Assembly: GCA_027067855.1 (NCBI GenBank)
Contig: JAMOUX010000003.1
Span: 1-63,061 of the forward strand
Source: Candidatus Fermentibacteraceae bacterium
GTDB lineage: Bacteria > Fermentibacterota > Fermentibacteria > Fermentibacterales > JCC-6
Length of the DNA stretch: 63,061 nucleotides
Direction: 5' to 3'
The notes below the pieces were generated by a model, which searched no databases, had not been told where the DNA came from, and saw nothing but the letters and a program-made list of their open reading frames with translations. The position numbers were made by a program, and so were the translations under genes. Of the stretch, positions 6,674-15,263 are shown piece by piece. Every line of letters starts with the position of its first letter. The stretch's first letter is position 1.

Positions 6674-8791
6674 ATGGTAATGTTCCCAAGAGTTCCAGCC
6701 CACGTCGTAGTCCGTGCAATGCTTCCTTTCGTATCGGGCCTCGTGGCCATAGCCATGGTGATTGCCGCCTATTTCTTCTTCAGCTCCCGGATGATGGAGA
6801 AGATGGAGGAAGCTGAAAGAGCCAGGATGCTCAAGATTGCCGGAAGTATCGCGGCTCTCGCTGAGAAAGGTCATCCGCAGCGGGGAATATTCATGGAGAA
6901 CGATGGAGTGGTTACCCTTGATGAATTCCTGATGGATGCTCTCGGCCTGGAGAAGTTTACCTTGATGAAGGTTGAACACCCGGATTCGCTTCCCGATGAA
7001 CCATTCTTCGAAACCAAGATCTCAAGCCGGAATGAACAACTTGTCCTGGTCTACCCGTTGAAGGATTTCGGTGACGGAGGGGCTGTCGTAAAGCTCGTCG
7101 CCGTGCCTGCGATGGTACGGGAAGGGATACGAAACGGCGGATACAACATTTTCCTTGCCGGTGCGGCGGTTATTTTCATCGTGTTGTTTCCCGCCATGCT
7201 TCTGAAGCTTGCGGAGATCAGGCGCGAGGCCGATCTGTCCGAATTCCGCCGGGATGATATCAATATCGAGGAAAAGAAGTCCGGACCCGGTGATCCGAAA
7301 TCGGGTATTATGATGCAGGTTCTTGATCATGAAGGGTTTTTACCTACGTTCGTACTGGATGAAAGCGGCGCCTTGGTGTACATGAACACGGTCGCGGAAA
7401 AACTGGTGGATCTGAAGTTATGCGACGTCAAGGGGATGAAGTTTCACGAGATGCCATGTTTACCGAAGGAAATGCGTGCCGGCATCGATTACCCCGGGCC
7501 GGGAGAGATTTCGGTATTCGATGCGACGTTGATCGACGCATCCGGTGAAAGAAAAATCCGTTCATTCAGAATGGAAGGCCTGTCCGGAAGAGGTTTCATC
7601 GTCACTGTACCCATCGAAGGTACATCGTTGACGCCTGTGTCGTCGACCGGTGGCGGGTACCTTAACGGGGAAGTCGCGCCTCCGGTGTCGCAGGCGGTTC
7701 TCCAGGAAGTTTATGATCGTTTGAAGAAAAAGTTGCGATACGGCAGGGAAAGATTCGGAAGCGATGCCGAGCTTGCCGGATTCATGAGTGAACTCGAAGA
7801 GATTCTGGGAATCGAAGCTGCGGCGGGTGGTGTTTCGAACGGCGGGGAGACGATCGGGAAAGTGTCCATCGCCGCAGAACTGGAAAAAATGGTATCGACG
7901 ATGGCCGGGGTGCTCCCGAATCGTGTCACGGTGGAGTTGGATATTCCGGACAACCTTCCCCAGGTGGAATGTGACCGGACGGATCTCACCCAGATGATCA
8001 AGAACCTGATATTCTTTTCCCTGGAATCCAACGAGGGTCCGGTGAGAATAAGGATAAGCGCGAGGGAAGTCCCTTACCCGGCTTCGGATTCCGTTTTTTC
8101 GGCAAATTGCGACAGGAACGTGCCACGTGCCGTGTGCATAGGTTACAACGACGGAACCAGGATACCGGTGGTTCTCAAAGAAGCATTGATGAACCCGGAA
8201 ACTGATGTGTCGGGTATTAAAAGAGACTTTGGAACCCACATGTCCTTTGTCGCCGGAGTTATTTCCCGATTGGATTGCCACCCGGTATTCACCGAGGATG
8301 TAACGGGAAGTACGTTGTATCTGCTTTTCAAGTCATATGAGGAATACGCATCGGACGATTCCGGGACGGCGGTCGGCCGAATGGATTTCAACGCGGTTTC
8401 CATAGCGGTCTGCGACGGATCTCGGAATGTGCGGGAAACCGTGGCGAACACCCTCTCGATGTTCGGATGCGATGTAATCAAAGCTCCCGCACTGGACGAG
8501 ATATTGGAACTCATGGAGGAGAGCAGGGATTTTCTGATTCTGGACACATCATCTTTCGTGGATCTTGTTGATGATGTCGTCGAGGAATTGCTGAAAAACT
8601 TTCCCCGCATGGTGATTATATTGACCGGGAGCAGCGTGGACATGGATGTTCCCCGTGGAGGACGGTGGGGAAGGCTCAAGGTGTTGGCCAAACCTTACAC
8701 GATAGACGACATTCTCAAGATAGTGGAAGCAACGCGGTCCGCGGAACGTGACGGCGCGGATTCGGAAATCGGAAGGAAGAACCGGGATTGA
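6674..8791 (+). CDS. Membrane hybrid sensor-kinase-like protein, kinase core degenerate
   Basis: The 705-residue protein has a transmembrane helix at about 14-36, a short extracytoplasmic region, a second helix at about 157-177, a PAS-like segment (PTFVLDESGALVYMNTVAEK), a helical DHp-like stretch (PVSQAVLQEVYDRLKKKLRY), a HATPase-like region and a C-terminal receiver. The kinase core is degenerate: the N-box reads DLTQMIKNLIFFSLES rather than NLxxNAxK, there is no DxGxG G1 box, and the G2-like stretch DFGTHMSFVAGVISRLDCHP lacks the GxGLGL loop. I see no clear phospho-accepting His. The receiver keeps LILDTSS, IILTGS and LAKPY. It may be a non-catalytic scaffold or sensor. Its stop overlaps the TTG of the next gene. 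Confidence 0.75.
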   Translation: MVMFPRVPAHVVVRAMLPFVSGLVAIAMVIAAYFFFSSRMMEKMEEAERARMLKIAGSIAALAEKGHPQRGIFMENDGVVTLDEFLMDALGLEKFTLMKVEHPDSLPDEPFFETKISSRNEQLVLVYPLKDFGDGGAVVKLVAVPAMVREGIRNGGYNIFLAGAAVIFIVLFPAMLLKLAEIRREADLSEFRRDDINIEEKKSGPGDPKSGIMMQVLDHEGFLPTFVLDESGALVYMNTVAEKLVDLKLCDVKGMKFHEMPCLPKEMRAGIDYPGPGEISVFDATLIDASGERKIRSFRMEGLSGRGFIVTVPIEGTSLTPVSSTGGGYLNGEVAPPVSQAVLQEVYDRLKKKLRYGRERFGSDAELAGFMSELEEILGIEAAAGGVSNGGETIGKVSIAAELEKMVSTMAGVLPNRVTVELDIPDNLPQVECDRTDLTQMIKNLIFFSLESNEGPVRIRISAREVPYPASDSVFSANCDRNVPRAVCIGYNDGTRIPVVLKEALMNPETDVSGIKRDFGTHMSFVAGVISRLDCHPVFTEDVTGSTLYLLFKSYEEYASDDSGTAVGRMDFNAVSIAVCDGSRNVRETVANTLSMFGCDVIKAPALDEILELMEESRDFLILDTSSFVDLVDDVVEELLKNFPRMVIILTGSSVDMDVPRGGRWGRLKVLAKPYTIDDILKIVEATRSAERDGADSEIGRKNRD

Positions 8792-9468
8792 GTACGACCA
8801 CGATGTTGACCAGGCTTGTCCTGGCCGCCCTGCTGGGATCCCTGATAGGCCTGGAGAGAGAATTCCACGGCCGGCCGGCCGGCCTGAGAACCCACATGCT
8901 GGTTTGTCTCGGTGCGGCCATGATAACCGTCAGCGGCATGGGGATCGCGGGGGCTTTCGAAGCGGCGGGCAGCGAGGTGGGTAGGATAGTGGCCGGAGTG
9001 GTCACCGGGATCGGGTTCCTCGGAGCCGGTGCCATAGTGAGAACCAGTGATTTCGTCAGGGGTCTGACCACGGCTGCCTGCATATGGTTCGTCGCCGCGT
9101 TGGGCGTGGTGACCGGGCTCGGCGAATATGAACTGGCGTTCATGGGCACGGGAATCGCCCTGATGATAGTCGCCGTTCTGCCGGTATTCGAGGACAGGCT
9201 AGCGGATCTGAAGTACCGGGATGTCCTTGTGACCGGAGAAAACAGGGAACCGGAGATTCTCCTGGAGCATTGCATGACGGTCTTCAAGGAATACGAGGTC
9301 ACGGTTCACGACATGGATATGGAGATAGACAGGGAGAAGGGCAGCATTGCCTTCCTGTTCCGCCTGCGGCTCAGACGCCTTGAGGATAAGCTGGAACTTC
9401 TGAACAGGATATCCGGCGTCGACGGGGTCACCGGCGTGCAGTGGAAAAGGGCTCCGGGCAAGCTTTAG
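8788..9468 (+). CDS. MgtC/SapB family membrane protein
   Basis: This 226-residue protein has the MgtC/SapB fold: an N-terminal membrane domain of about four to five helices with the family motifs LLGSLIGLERE, PAGLRTHMLVCLGAA and GIGFLGAGAIV, then a C-terminal ACT-like cytoplasmic domain (residues 145-226, VFKEYEVTVHDMDMEID). MgtC proteins have been linked to magnesium limitation and to regulation of ATP synthase; the transport role is unsettled. The start TTG (8788) overlaps the upstream stop. The gene ends convergently, overlapping the next gene's stop by three bases (9466-9468 against 9465-9467). Confidence 0.9.
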   Translation: MSTTTMLTRLVLAALLGSLIGLEREFHGRPAGLRTHMLVCLGAAMITVSGMGIAGAFEAAGSEVGRIVAGVVTGIGFLGAGAIVRTSDFVRGLTTAACIWFVAALGVVTGLGEYELAFMGTGIALMIVAVLPVFEDRLADLKYRDVLVTGENREPEILLEHCMTVFKEYEVTVHDMDMEIDREKGSIAFLFRLRLRRLEDKLELLNRISGVDGVTGVQWKRAPGKL

Positions 9469-10823
9469 CGATCGAGAAGGTCATTCGCGGTGAAAAGGGG
9501 CATCGCCGCTATATTGAACATTTCCCTGCAGGCGCGTTCCACTTTCACCGTAACCGACGGGCAGCAGCAGACGGTGAGATGATTCCGGTTGGGCCTGGCC
9601 TTGGCCAGGTACTCGGCGAAGCCGGGATCGATGCCTTCCATGGGAAGAATCCGTCCCTTTTCATCGAGGTATGTTATGTCCGACTTGGCAAACCTTTCTT
9701 CGGATACCTTTACGGCTTCCAGCGGCATGTCAACCAGTACGAGTCTTCTGTCCACCTCCGCCCGTTTTGCTATTTCCTTCCCCAGCAGAATACTTTTCTT
9801 AGCCGGCGTTCCGCCCACGGCATTTATGGAATTCAGAAAATAGAGAGTGCTGTCGTCCAGCTTGTCCGCGTCCACCCTGAATACCTGTTTGAATAGTTTT
9901 TGCCTGTACTTCAGGCGCCATGCGATTTCCCTGACCCAGGGATCCGAGGACTTGGTCATGAGGAAACTGAGTAGTTCATCATCGGTCATAACGTGGAAAT
10001 CGTCGATCTCGCCCAATTCGAGTACGCTTCGCCTGGCGGCTGACAGAAGCATCATATCGGCTATTCTGGTTTTTCTGTGAAGGTATACGGTCGAGTACAT
10101 CTGCAATCTTGCAAAGAGGAAATCCCTGATGGCCGCATGTCCCTTGGAGAGGAAGACCAGGGAATCATCGTGAACGGCCATGGTCGACATTATACGATCT
10201 ATTTCTATATGGCCGAAAGCCACGCCGGTAAAGTAGAAATCCCTCTGGAGGTAATCCAGCGTGTCGGCGTCGACCTCGCCGAAGATCGATTGTTGCAGAT
10301 AGCGGGGCCCGGTGTAATTGCCGCGGATCAGGTCGGCGACATCCCCGGCATTCACTCCGTGGCGTTCAAGCACCGCCGGGATTTTTCCGGCGCCGCGTAT
10401 CTTCAGGTTTTCCTTCCCCTGTATGATTCCTGCTACCAGGTCCATGTGGTCCTTACCGTGAATTTCGATGAAGAGAGGTTCCAGAGTATGGGACCATGGA
10501 GTGTGTCCCACGTCGTGGAGCATGCCGGCCGCCTGAAGCAGGTTGAGCAACTCTTCCCGCTCTTCCCCGGATAAGCCCAGGAATTCCAGGAGCCGTTTTC
10601 CCATGAGTCCGGCGAGGTGCGAGACTCCGAGGGCATGGGAAAGCCTCATACCGTGCGCACCGGGATAGCTGTGGAAGGTTGTACCCAGTTGGTGTATAAA
10701 GCTGAGGCGCTGTACTTCCACGGTTTGCACGAGATCTTCCTGGAGCGGTGACAAACGAATGCTTCCATGAACCGGATCACGTATATACATGACCTTCGCC
10801 GAGGCTGTGCTGCGGATTTTCAC
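9465..10823 (-). CDS. HD-domain phosphohydrolase (YdhJ/dGTPase-like)
   Basis: This belongs to the HD superfamily related to dGTP triphosphohydrolases. Metal-binding motifs are H in HGMRLSHALGVSHLAG, HD in GMLHDVGHTPWSHTLEPLF, and a downstream D within the helical domain (FGEVDADTLDYLQRDFY). The N-terminal DPVHGSIRLSPLQEDLVQT is typical of COG1078 proteins. I chose GTG 10823 with GGAG five bases upstream; ATG 10790 is the alternative. The frame is open up to 11000, but that stretch has no recognisable start context. Length about 452. The substrate is probably a (d)NTP but cannot be told from sequence. Confidence 0.88.
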   Translation of the reverse strand: MKIRSTASAKVMYIRDPVHGSIRLSPLQEDLVQTVEVQRLSFIHQLGTTFHSYPGAHGMRLSHALGVSHLAGLMGKRLLEFLGLSGEEREELLNLLQAAGMLHDVGHTPWSHTLEPLFIEIHGKDHMDLVAGIIQGKENLKIRGAGKIPAVLERHGVNAGDVADLIRGNYTGPRYLQQSIFGEVDADTLDYLQRDFYFTGVAFGHIEIDRIMSTMAVHDDSLVFLSKGHAAIRDFLFARLQMYSTVYLHRKTRIADMMLLSAARRSVLELGEIDDFHVMTDDELLSFLMTKSSDPWVREIAWRLKYRQKLFKQVFRVDADKLDDSTLYFLNSINAVGGTPAKKSILLGKEIAKRAEVDRRLVLVDMPLEAVKVSEERFAKSDITYLDEKGRILPMEGIDPGFAEYLAKARPNRNHLTVCCCPSVTVKVERACREMFNIAAMPLFTANDLLDR

Positions 10824-10888
10824 GTTACTCCAATCCCTTCGGGTATGTGCAATATTTAGTCGATCATCCGTTTCAAGTAAACATACCG

Positions 10889-10917
10889 TTGCCCGGGATC
10901 GTTCGTTTGGTGATATT
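10889..10917 (+). promoter_or_regulatory. Candidate promoter for the PHP-domain gene
   Basis: TTGCCC (10889-10894) and GATATT (10912-10917) with 17-base spacing lie in the divergent gap between the HD and PHP genes. The match is moderate. Confidence 0.35.
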
Positions 10918-10939
10918 CGGCCTTTATCGGAGGTGACAG

Positions 10940-11827
10940 TTGCCCAGATTGGATCTGCATATTCATTCCACCGCGTCCGATGGTGTTCACAGTCCGTCAC
11001 GCATCGTCGATATGGCGGGCGGGGTATCCCTCTACATGATATCGGTAACCGATCACGACACTTTCGACGGGATACATGAAGGCGCTGCCGCCGCTTCGAA
11101 GTGGGAAACCATCTTCATCCCGGGTATCGAACTCAGTGTGGACCTGGAACCGTTGAGGAAAGACAGCGCTCATCTGCTGGGTTACTTTCCCGGGGTGCCC
11201 GCGGAGGTACTGGTGAACCCATCGTCATATCTTGCGAAAGCGGTGGAATATGTACAGGAGGGCAGGAGAAAGAGGAACCCGAGAATCCTGGAGAAACTGG
11301 GTGGATTGGGTATGAACCTTTCCGTGGACCACGTGAGCAGGATAGCCGGGGGTAAAGTACTTGGAAGACCGCACATCGCCCAGGCCATGGTGGAATTGGG
11401 ATACGTCGGCAGCATCCAGGAAGCTTTCAACAGGTATCTCAAAAAAGGAAGGGCTGCGTACGTCGAGCGTGAGAGGCTTTCCATGGGGGAAGCGATTGAA
11501 TTGATAAGAGGTGCCGGAGGATTGCCGGTTCTTGCGCACCCGGGATATATTTCCCAGGATGGTAACACGTTGAAATTGCTCATAGCCGCCCTGAAGAGGA
11601 AAGGCCTTGCAGGAGTGGAGGCGTACTACCCGGCGCATTCCGCGTCCATGGTTCGTTTCCTGTCGAGGCTTTCCGGGGAACTGGACCTGCTGGTGACGGG
11701 TGGAACCGATTATCATGGCCGGAAAGACGATATTCCGGTTGGGGGCGGCGACGTGTTCAAGGTTGAAAAAAGAGACGTGATGGAGTTTTCCAGGATATGC
11801 GAGGACGCCGTCAACAGGGAGGTATGA
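10940..11827 (+). CDS. PHP-domain phosphoesterase (YciV/nucleoside bisphosphatase-like)
   Basis: This 295-residue PHP protein resembles the 3',5'-nucleoside bisphosphate phosphatase and oligoribonuclease group (YciV/RNase AM). Metal ligands are visible in order: LDLHIHSTASDG, SVTDHDTFDG, FIPGIELS, GRPHIAQAM, LAHPGY and GGTDYHG. The start is TTG 10940 with GGAGGTGACAG directly upstream. The small helical gene follows after one base. Likely role: degrading pAp or short 5'-phosphorylated RNA ends. Family call strong, substrate inferred. Confidence 0.9.
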   Translation: MPRLDLHIHSTASDGVHSPSRIVDMAGGVSLYMISVTDHDTFDGIHEGAAAASKWETIFIPGIELSVDLEPLRKDSAHLLGYFPGVPAEVLVNPSSYLAKAVEYVQEGRRKRNPRILEKLGGLGMNLSVDHVSRIAGGKVLGRPHIAQAMVELGYVGSIQEAFNRYLKKGRAAYVERERLSMGEAIELIRGAGGLPVLAHPGYISQDGNTLKLLIAALKRKGLAGVEAYYPAHSASMVRFLSRLSGELDLLVTGGTDYHGRKDDIPVGGGDVFKVEKRDVMEFSRICEDAVNREV

Positions 11828-11828
11828 G

Positions 11829-12032
11829 GTGGCGAAGCTCAGCGAGCTGATAGAGAAGGTGGATGAGGAGGCCAGGAACGGCAACCGGAAGAAGGCCCTG
11901 GCCATGCTGGACAAACTCTTGGCAAAAGTTCCGGATAACGAAGCGCTGCTGGCGCGACGGGAACGTTACAAGAAAGAATACGAGTACGAGAAGAGAATTG
12001 AAGCTCTGGAAGAGAAGTACGGAATTTCATAG
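11829..12032 (+). CDS. Small TPR-like helical protein
   Basis: This is a 67-residue, highly charged, wholly helical protein starting with GTG 11829. The pattern NRKKALAMLDKLLAKVPDNEALLARR is a recognisable single TPR-type helix pair, followed by a charged coiled stretch (EYEYEKRIEALEEKYG). No signal peptide. It is tightly coupled to the PHP gene upstream, and the next coding frame begins inside it. Function unknown. Confidence 0.65.
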   Translation: MAKLSELIEKVDEEARNGNRKKALAMLDKLLAKVPDNEALLARRERYKKEYEYEKRIEALEEKYGIS

Positions 12033-12822
12033 GAACCCGAATCACCGTACCTGGGCTTTATTCGCCTTTCTCTTAGCCCTTTCGTGTTCCACGTACAGGA
12101 CGACTTCCGAATCACTGGATATTGCGTTGAACCGTTATGCCGGCAGGGCTGCTTTCGGCTGGAAAAACCTTTCCACTTTCCTGTTGAAGGGCCGTGCGAG
12201 ACTGGAGGGAAGAGGAAGAGTCGCCGGAGGCCGTTTCGTTTTATGGGGAGATCCCCGTGAATCTCTCCTGAGAGGTGATTTTTTCGGTCCTGACGGAAAA
12301 CCGGTGGTATCTTTCCGTGGGGATTCCACCGGGGTGACGGTGTATTGCCCGAGGGACGAATACGCTTTTTACTGCCCCGGCGGGCTTCCCCTGGGTGAGG
12401 GTGTTCTCAGTTCAGAGGATCTTCTTTTTCTCGTAAGGACCGGTTTTCCTCTCCACATGGAACCATGGCAAATGGTGGAAACCGCCGAAGTTGACGCCGG
12501 GGAAATAATATGGATCTTCGAAGCCGGTTCGGGCGACACGATGCTGCTGAAAATGAATGATGGCGTTCTGTTTCCGGAATCGTGCAGTTGGAAAGGGGGC
12601 GGCTTTACGATCGATGCCGCCTCACCCCACGACGAGTATCGCGCCTGGCCGTGGAAGTGGGAATTCGACTTTAACGGAGAGAATATCATCATCGAGTTAA
12701 CCGAAGTGAACTTTACGGAAGTACCCGACAAGAGTATATGGTCTTTATTCGTTCCCTTCCATGTTGATACAATGGATGTACGCGCTCGGTGGATTCCTTC
12801 TGGAGCTTCCATTACGAAGTAG
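11998..12822 (+). CDS. Putative LolB/DUF4292-like lipoprotein
   Basis: The frame is open far upstream, but a lipoprotein signal appears if translation starts at TTG 11998: a basic n-region (MKLWKRSTEFHRNPNHRT), the hydrophobic WALFAFLLA and lipobox LALSC. The mature part begins STYRTTSESLDIALNRY and has alternating beta-strands (FLLKGRARLEGRGRVAGGR) reminiscent of LolA/LolB or DUF4292 lipid-carrier folds. This would overlap the preceding gene by 35 bases. Start and fold are tentative. An outer-membrane lipoprotein before the mre cluster would suit envelope growth. Confidence 0.55.
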   Translation: MKLWKRSTEFHRNPNHRTWALFAFLLALSCSTYRTTSESLDIALNRYAGRAAFGWKNLSTFLLKGRARLEGRGRVAGGRFVLWGDPRESLLRGDFFGPDGKPVVSFRGDSTGVTVYCPRDEYAFYCPGGLPLGEGVLSSEDLLFLVRTGFPLHMEPWQMVETAEVDAGEIIWIFEAGSGDTMLLKMNDGVLFPESCSWKGGGFTIDAASPHDEYRAWPWKWEFDFNGENIIIELTEVNFTEVPDKSIWSLFVPFHVDTMDVRARWIPSGASITK

Positions 12823-12904
12823 CGTTAACGTTGATCCCGGTGGTTGACGAGACCTCTCTTGTTTACTATTCAACTGTGTGCGATCCGGTTTACAGGAGGA
12901 ACCC

Positions 12905-13954
12905 ATGGGAATCACTGGTCTGGTCAGGGGATTTTTCAGGAAGAGCCCCGGGGCTCTTCTGTCGAGTTCGATGGCCATCGACTTGGGTACCGCCAATACC
13001 TTGATATACATGCAGGGTCACGGCATTGTTCTGGAGCAACCCAGCGTCGTGGCGATGGAACGCGAGACCAACGCCTTGGTTGCGGTGGGAGCCGAGGCGA
13101 AGTCCATGATCGGTCGCACGGGCATGTCGGTTCAGGCGATAAGGCCCCTTAAAGACGGCGTCATAACCAACGCCACCGCCACTATGGCCATGCTCAGGGA
13201 ATTTCTGTCGATGGCGCGTACCAAGAAGTTCTCCATGCGTCCCAGGGTTCTTGTCTGCGTTCCAAGCGGCATCACGGAGGTGGAGATATCCGCAGTGAAG
13301 ACCGCGATGGAGAGAGCCGGGGCCCGTGAGGTTCTTCTTGTTCCGGAGCCGCTGGCCTCGGCCATAGGCGTCGGCATTCCCGTGGAGGGGGCCGCCGGAA
13401 ACATGGTTGTCGACATAGGCGGAGGCACCACGGAAGTGGCGGTGATCAGTCTTTCCTCCATCGCCGCCAACAACTCGATACGTATAGGCGGCGACGAGAT
13501 AGACGAGGCCATATCCTCCCACCTCAAGAAGCAGTACAGCCTGTTGATAGGCGAGAGGACCGCCGAAGAGGTGAAGATGGCTATGGGTACCGTGCTCGAG
13601 GAGGACCACGGTGAATACGAGGTCAGCGGGCTGGATTTCGTAAACGGTATCCCCAAAACATACGTCATAACCTCCGAGGATGTGAAGAATGCCCTGAAGG
13701 AAGTGGTTGGAACCATAGTCGATGCCGTCAGGCACGGTTTGGAGCAGACTCCACCGGAACTGGCCAGCGACATCGTGGACAGGGGTATCGTGCTTACCGG
13801 CGGTGGAGCCCTGTTGAGGGGTCTGGACAGGTTGCTGATGAGTGAAACCGGGCTCCCGATACGCATAGCGGACAGTCCTCTTACCTGTACGGTTCTGGGT
13901 GCCGGAATAATTCTGGAAAACATATACCGGTACCGCAACCTGCTGATACAGTAG
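12905..13954 (+). CDS. mreB: Rod-shape actin MreB
   Basis: MreB is a bacterial actin that forms membrane-attached filaments and guides the lateral peptidoglycan machinery. ATPase motifs are visible: AIDLGTANTLIYM (phosphate 1), VVDIGGGTTEVAVISL (phosphate 2) and IVLTGGGALLRGLD (adenosine). The length of 349 from ATG 12905 is normal; TACAGGAGGAACCC precedes it. mreC starts four bases after the stop, followed by mreD, mrdA and rodA: the standard elongasome cluster, predicting rod-shaped cells. Confidence 0.98.
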   Translation: MGITGLVRGFFRKSPGALLSSSMAIDLGTANTLIYMQGHGIVLEQPSVVAMERETNALVAVGAEAKSMIGRTGMSVQAIRPLKDGVITNATATMAMLREFLSMARTKKFSMRPRVLVCVPSGITEVEISAVKTAMERAGAREVLLVPEPLASAIGVGIPVEGAAGNMVVDIGGGTTEVAVISLSSIAANNSIRIGGDEIDEAISSHLKKQYSLLIGERTAEEVKMAMGTVLEEDHGEYEVSGLDFVNGIPKTYVITSEDVKNALKEVVGTIVDAVRHGLEQTPPELASDIVDRGIVLTGGGALLRGLDRLLMSETGLPIRIADSPLTCTVLGAGIILENIYRYRNLLIQ

Positions 13955-13958
13955 CAAT

Positions 13959-14744
13959 ATGAACGCGACTGGAGGATTCGGTGGCCGCCGCGGGATCCAC
14001 GGAAGGTTCTTCCGTTTCATACTGGCGGCATTTGCCGTCCTGATCCTGGGACCGTTTCTGGTAAGTGGCCTGGGGAGTTGGCTGGGGGCCAGGTTTACCG
14101 GGATTTTCTTCCGGGAGGAGGTGTCATCCAGGGAGGAAGAGCTGAGGAACTCCCTGGTGATGCTGATGGTGGAGAATTCCATCCTCAGGGAAGAGAAGAT
14201 GAAAGCGGATAGGTACAGGATGCTGCTGGGCATCTCGAGGGTCGAGGACAGAAAGGCGGTGCCGGCTCGGGTTCTCTATCGTTCCGAGGGTATGGTTACG
14301 GGAACTATGGTGCTGGATCGCGGACGGGAGCACGGTATCGTCGAAAATTCCGTGTGCATATCGGCGGAAGGCCTGGTGGGAGTGGTTTCCAGGGCCTGGG
14401 AATCTACGAGTGAAATACTTCCCATCACCAATCCCTCCGTGAACGTCAGTTGCGTTACGTGGCCTTCGAATGCTTACGGTATACTTCAATCCTCTTCCAA
14501 CGGTTCCCTGGAGATGGTTCACGTGGACCTCGCCCAGGAAGTGGCCGTGGGAGACATGGTTTTCACCTCCAGGTTCGGCGGTGTTTTCCCGGATGGTCTG
14601 CTGGTGGGGACGGTCACCGGGGTGATGCCCGGGGAACCCGGATTGGCCATGAGGCTTTCCGTGGAACCCGCAGCGGATTTTCGCAGTACCGGGGAGGTGT
14701 TGATACTGTTACCGCGTGACGGTTCCGGGAACCGGGTTCCATGA
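13959..14744 (+). CDS. mreC: Rod-shape protein MreC
   Basis: MreC is a bitopic periplasmic protein that links MreB to the PBP2/RodA synthase. It has an N-terminal membrane helix (FILAAFAVLILGPFLVSG, about 20-37), a coiled coil (VSSREEELRNSLVMLMVENS and on) and the periplasmic beta-barrel core (VLDRGREHGIVENSVCISAEG, DMVFTSRFGGVFPDGLLVGTV). Length 261. Expression is probably coupled to mreB four bases upstream. Confidence 0.93.
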   Translation: MNATGGFGGRRGIHGRFFRFILAAFAVLILGPFLVSGLGSWLGARFTGIFFREEVSSREEELRNSLVMLMVENSILREEKMKADRYRMLLGISRVEDRKAVPARVLYRSEGMVTGTMVLDRGREHGIVENSVCISAEGLVGVVSRAWESTSEILPITNPSVNVSCVTWPSNAYGILQSSSNGSLEMVHVDLAQEVAVGDMVFTSRFGGVFPDGLLVGTVTGVMPGEPGLAMRLSVEPAADFRSTGEVLILLPRDGSGNRVP

Positions 14745-14774
14745 TCCGAATCTTTCCTGATCGGCTGGTACGAA

Positions 14775-15263
14775 TTGCTCGGTAGAACATTCCTGCTTGG
14801 GGTTACCGTAGTTATCCAATTTCTCCTGGAAGCGACACTGGGCAGGGTTTCCTATGTTCCTTCACTGATTCCGCTGGTCCTCGTGTATTTCTCCGTCAAT
14901 TTCGAAAAGTTGTGGGCGGTGGATGGGGCCTTCTGGGCGGGATTGGCACTGGACCTTCTCGCGCACCAGCCGGTGGGTTCGTCTTCCCTGGCATTGCTCG
15001 TGGGCATGTACGTCGCCGGAGTCCTGGAACGTATGACATCCAGCGAGGGGGTGTTCCTGCTCACGGGAATGGCCGTGGTTTCCACGGTGGTGTCCGACGT
15101 GCTTTTCGTACTGCTGGCTTCCAGGCCGCTCGGTTCGGCTCTGGGCGTCTCGATGCTTTATACGGTTGCGATGCGTATGCTGCTTACCGCAGCGGCGGCG
15201 CTGTTCCTGTTCACTTGTTCTTCATGGATATCGGGATTGCGTGCCGGGAGAGCCGCGAAGTGA
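14775..15263 (+). CDS. mreD: Rod-shape protein MreD
   Basis: This small, very hydrophobic 162-residue protein has about five to six membrane helices and a charged C-terminal tail, as in MreD, the integral membrane partner of MreC. The family-like stretch YFSVNFEKLWAVDGAFWAGLALDLL is present. TTG 14775 is the best start I see, but the ribosome-binding context is weak. The stop overlaps the GTG of mrdA by four bases. Confidence 0.85.
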   Translation: MLGRTFLLGVTVVIQFLLEATLGRVSYVPSLIPLVLVYFSVNFEKLWAVDGAFWAGLALDLLAHQPVGSSSLALLVGMYVAGVLERMTSSEGVFLLTGMAVVSTVVSDVLFVLLASRPLGSALGVSMLYTVAMRMLLTAAAALFLFTCSSWISGLRAGRAAK

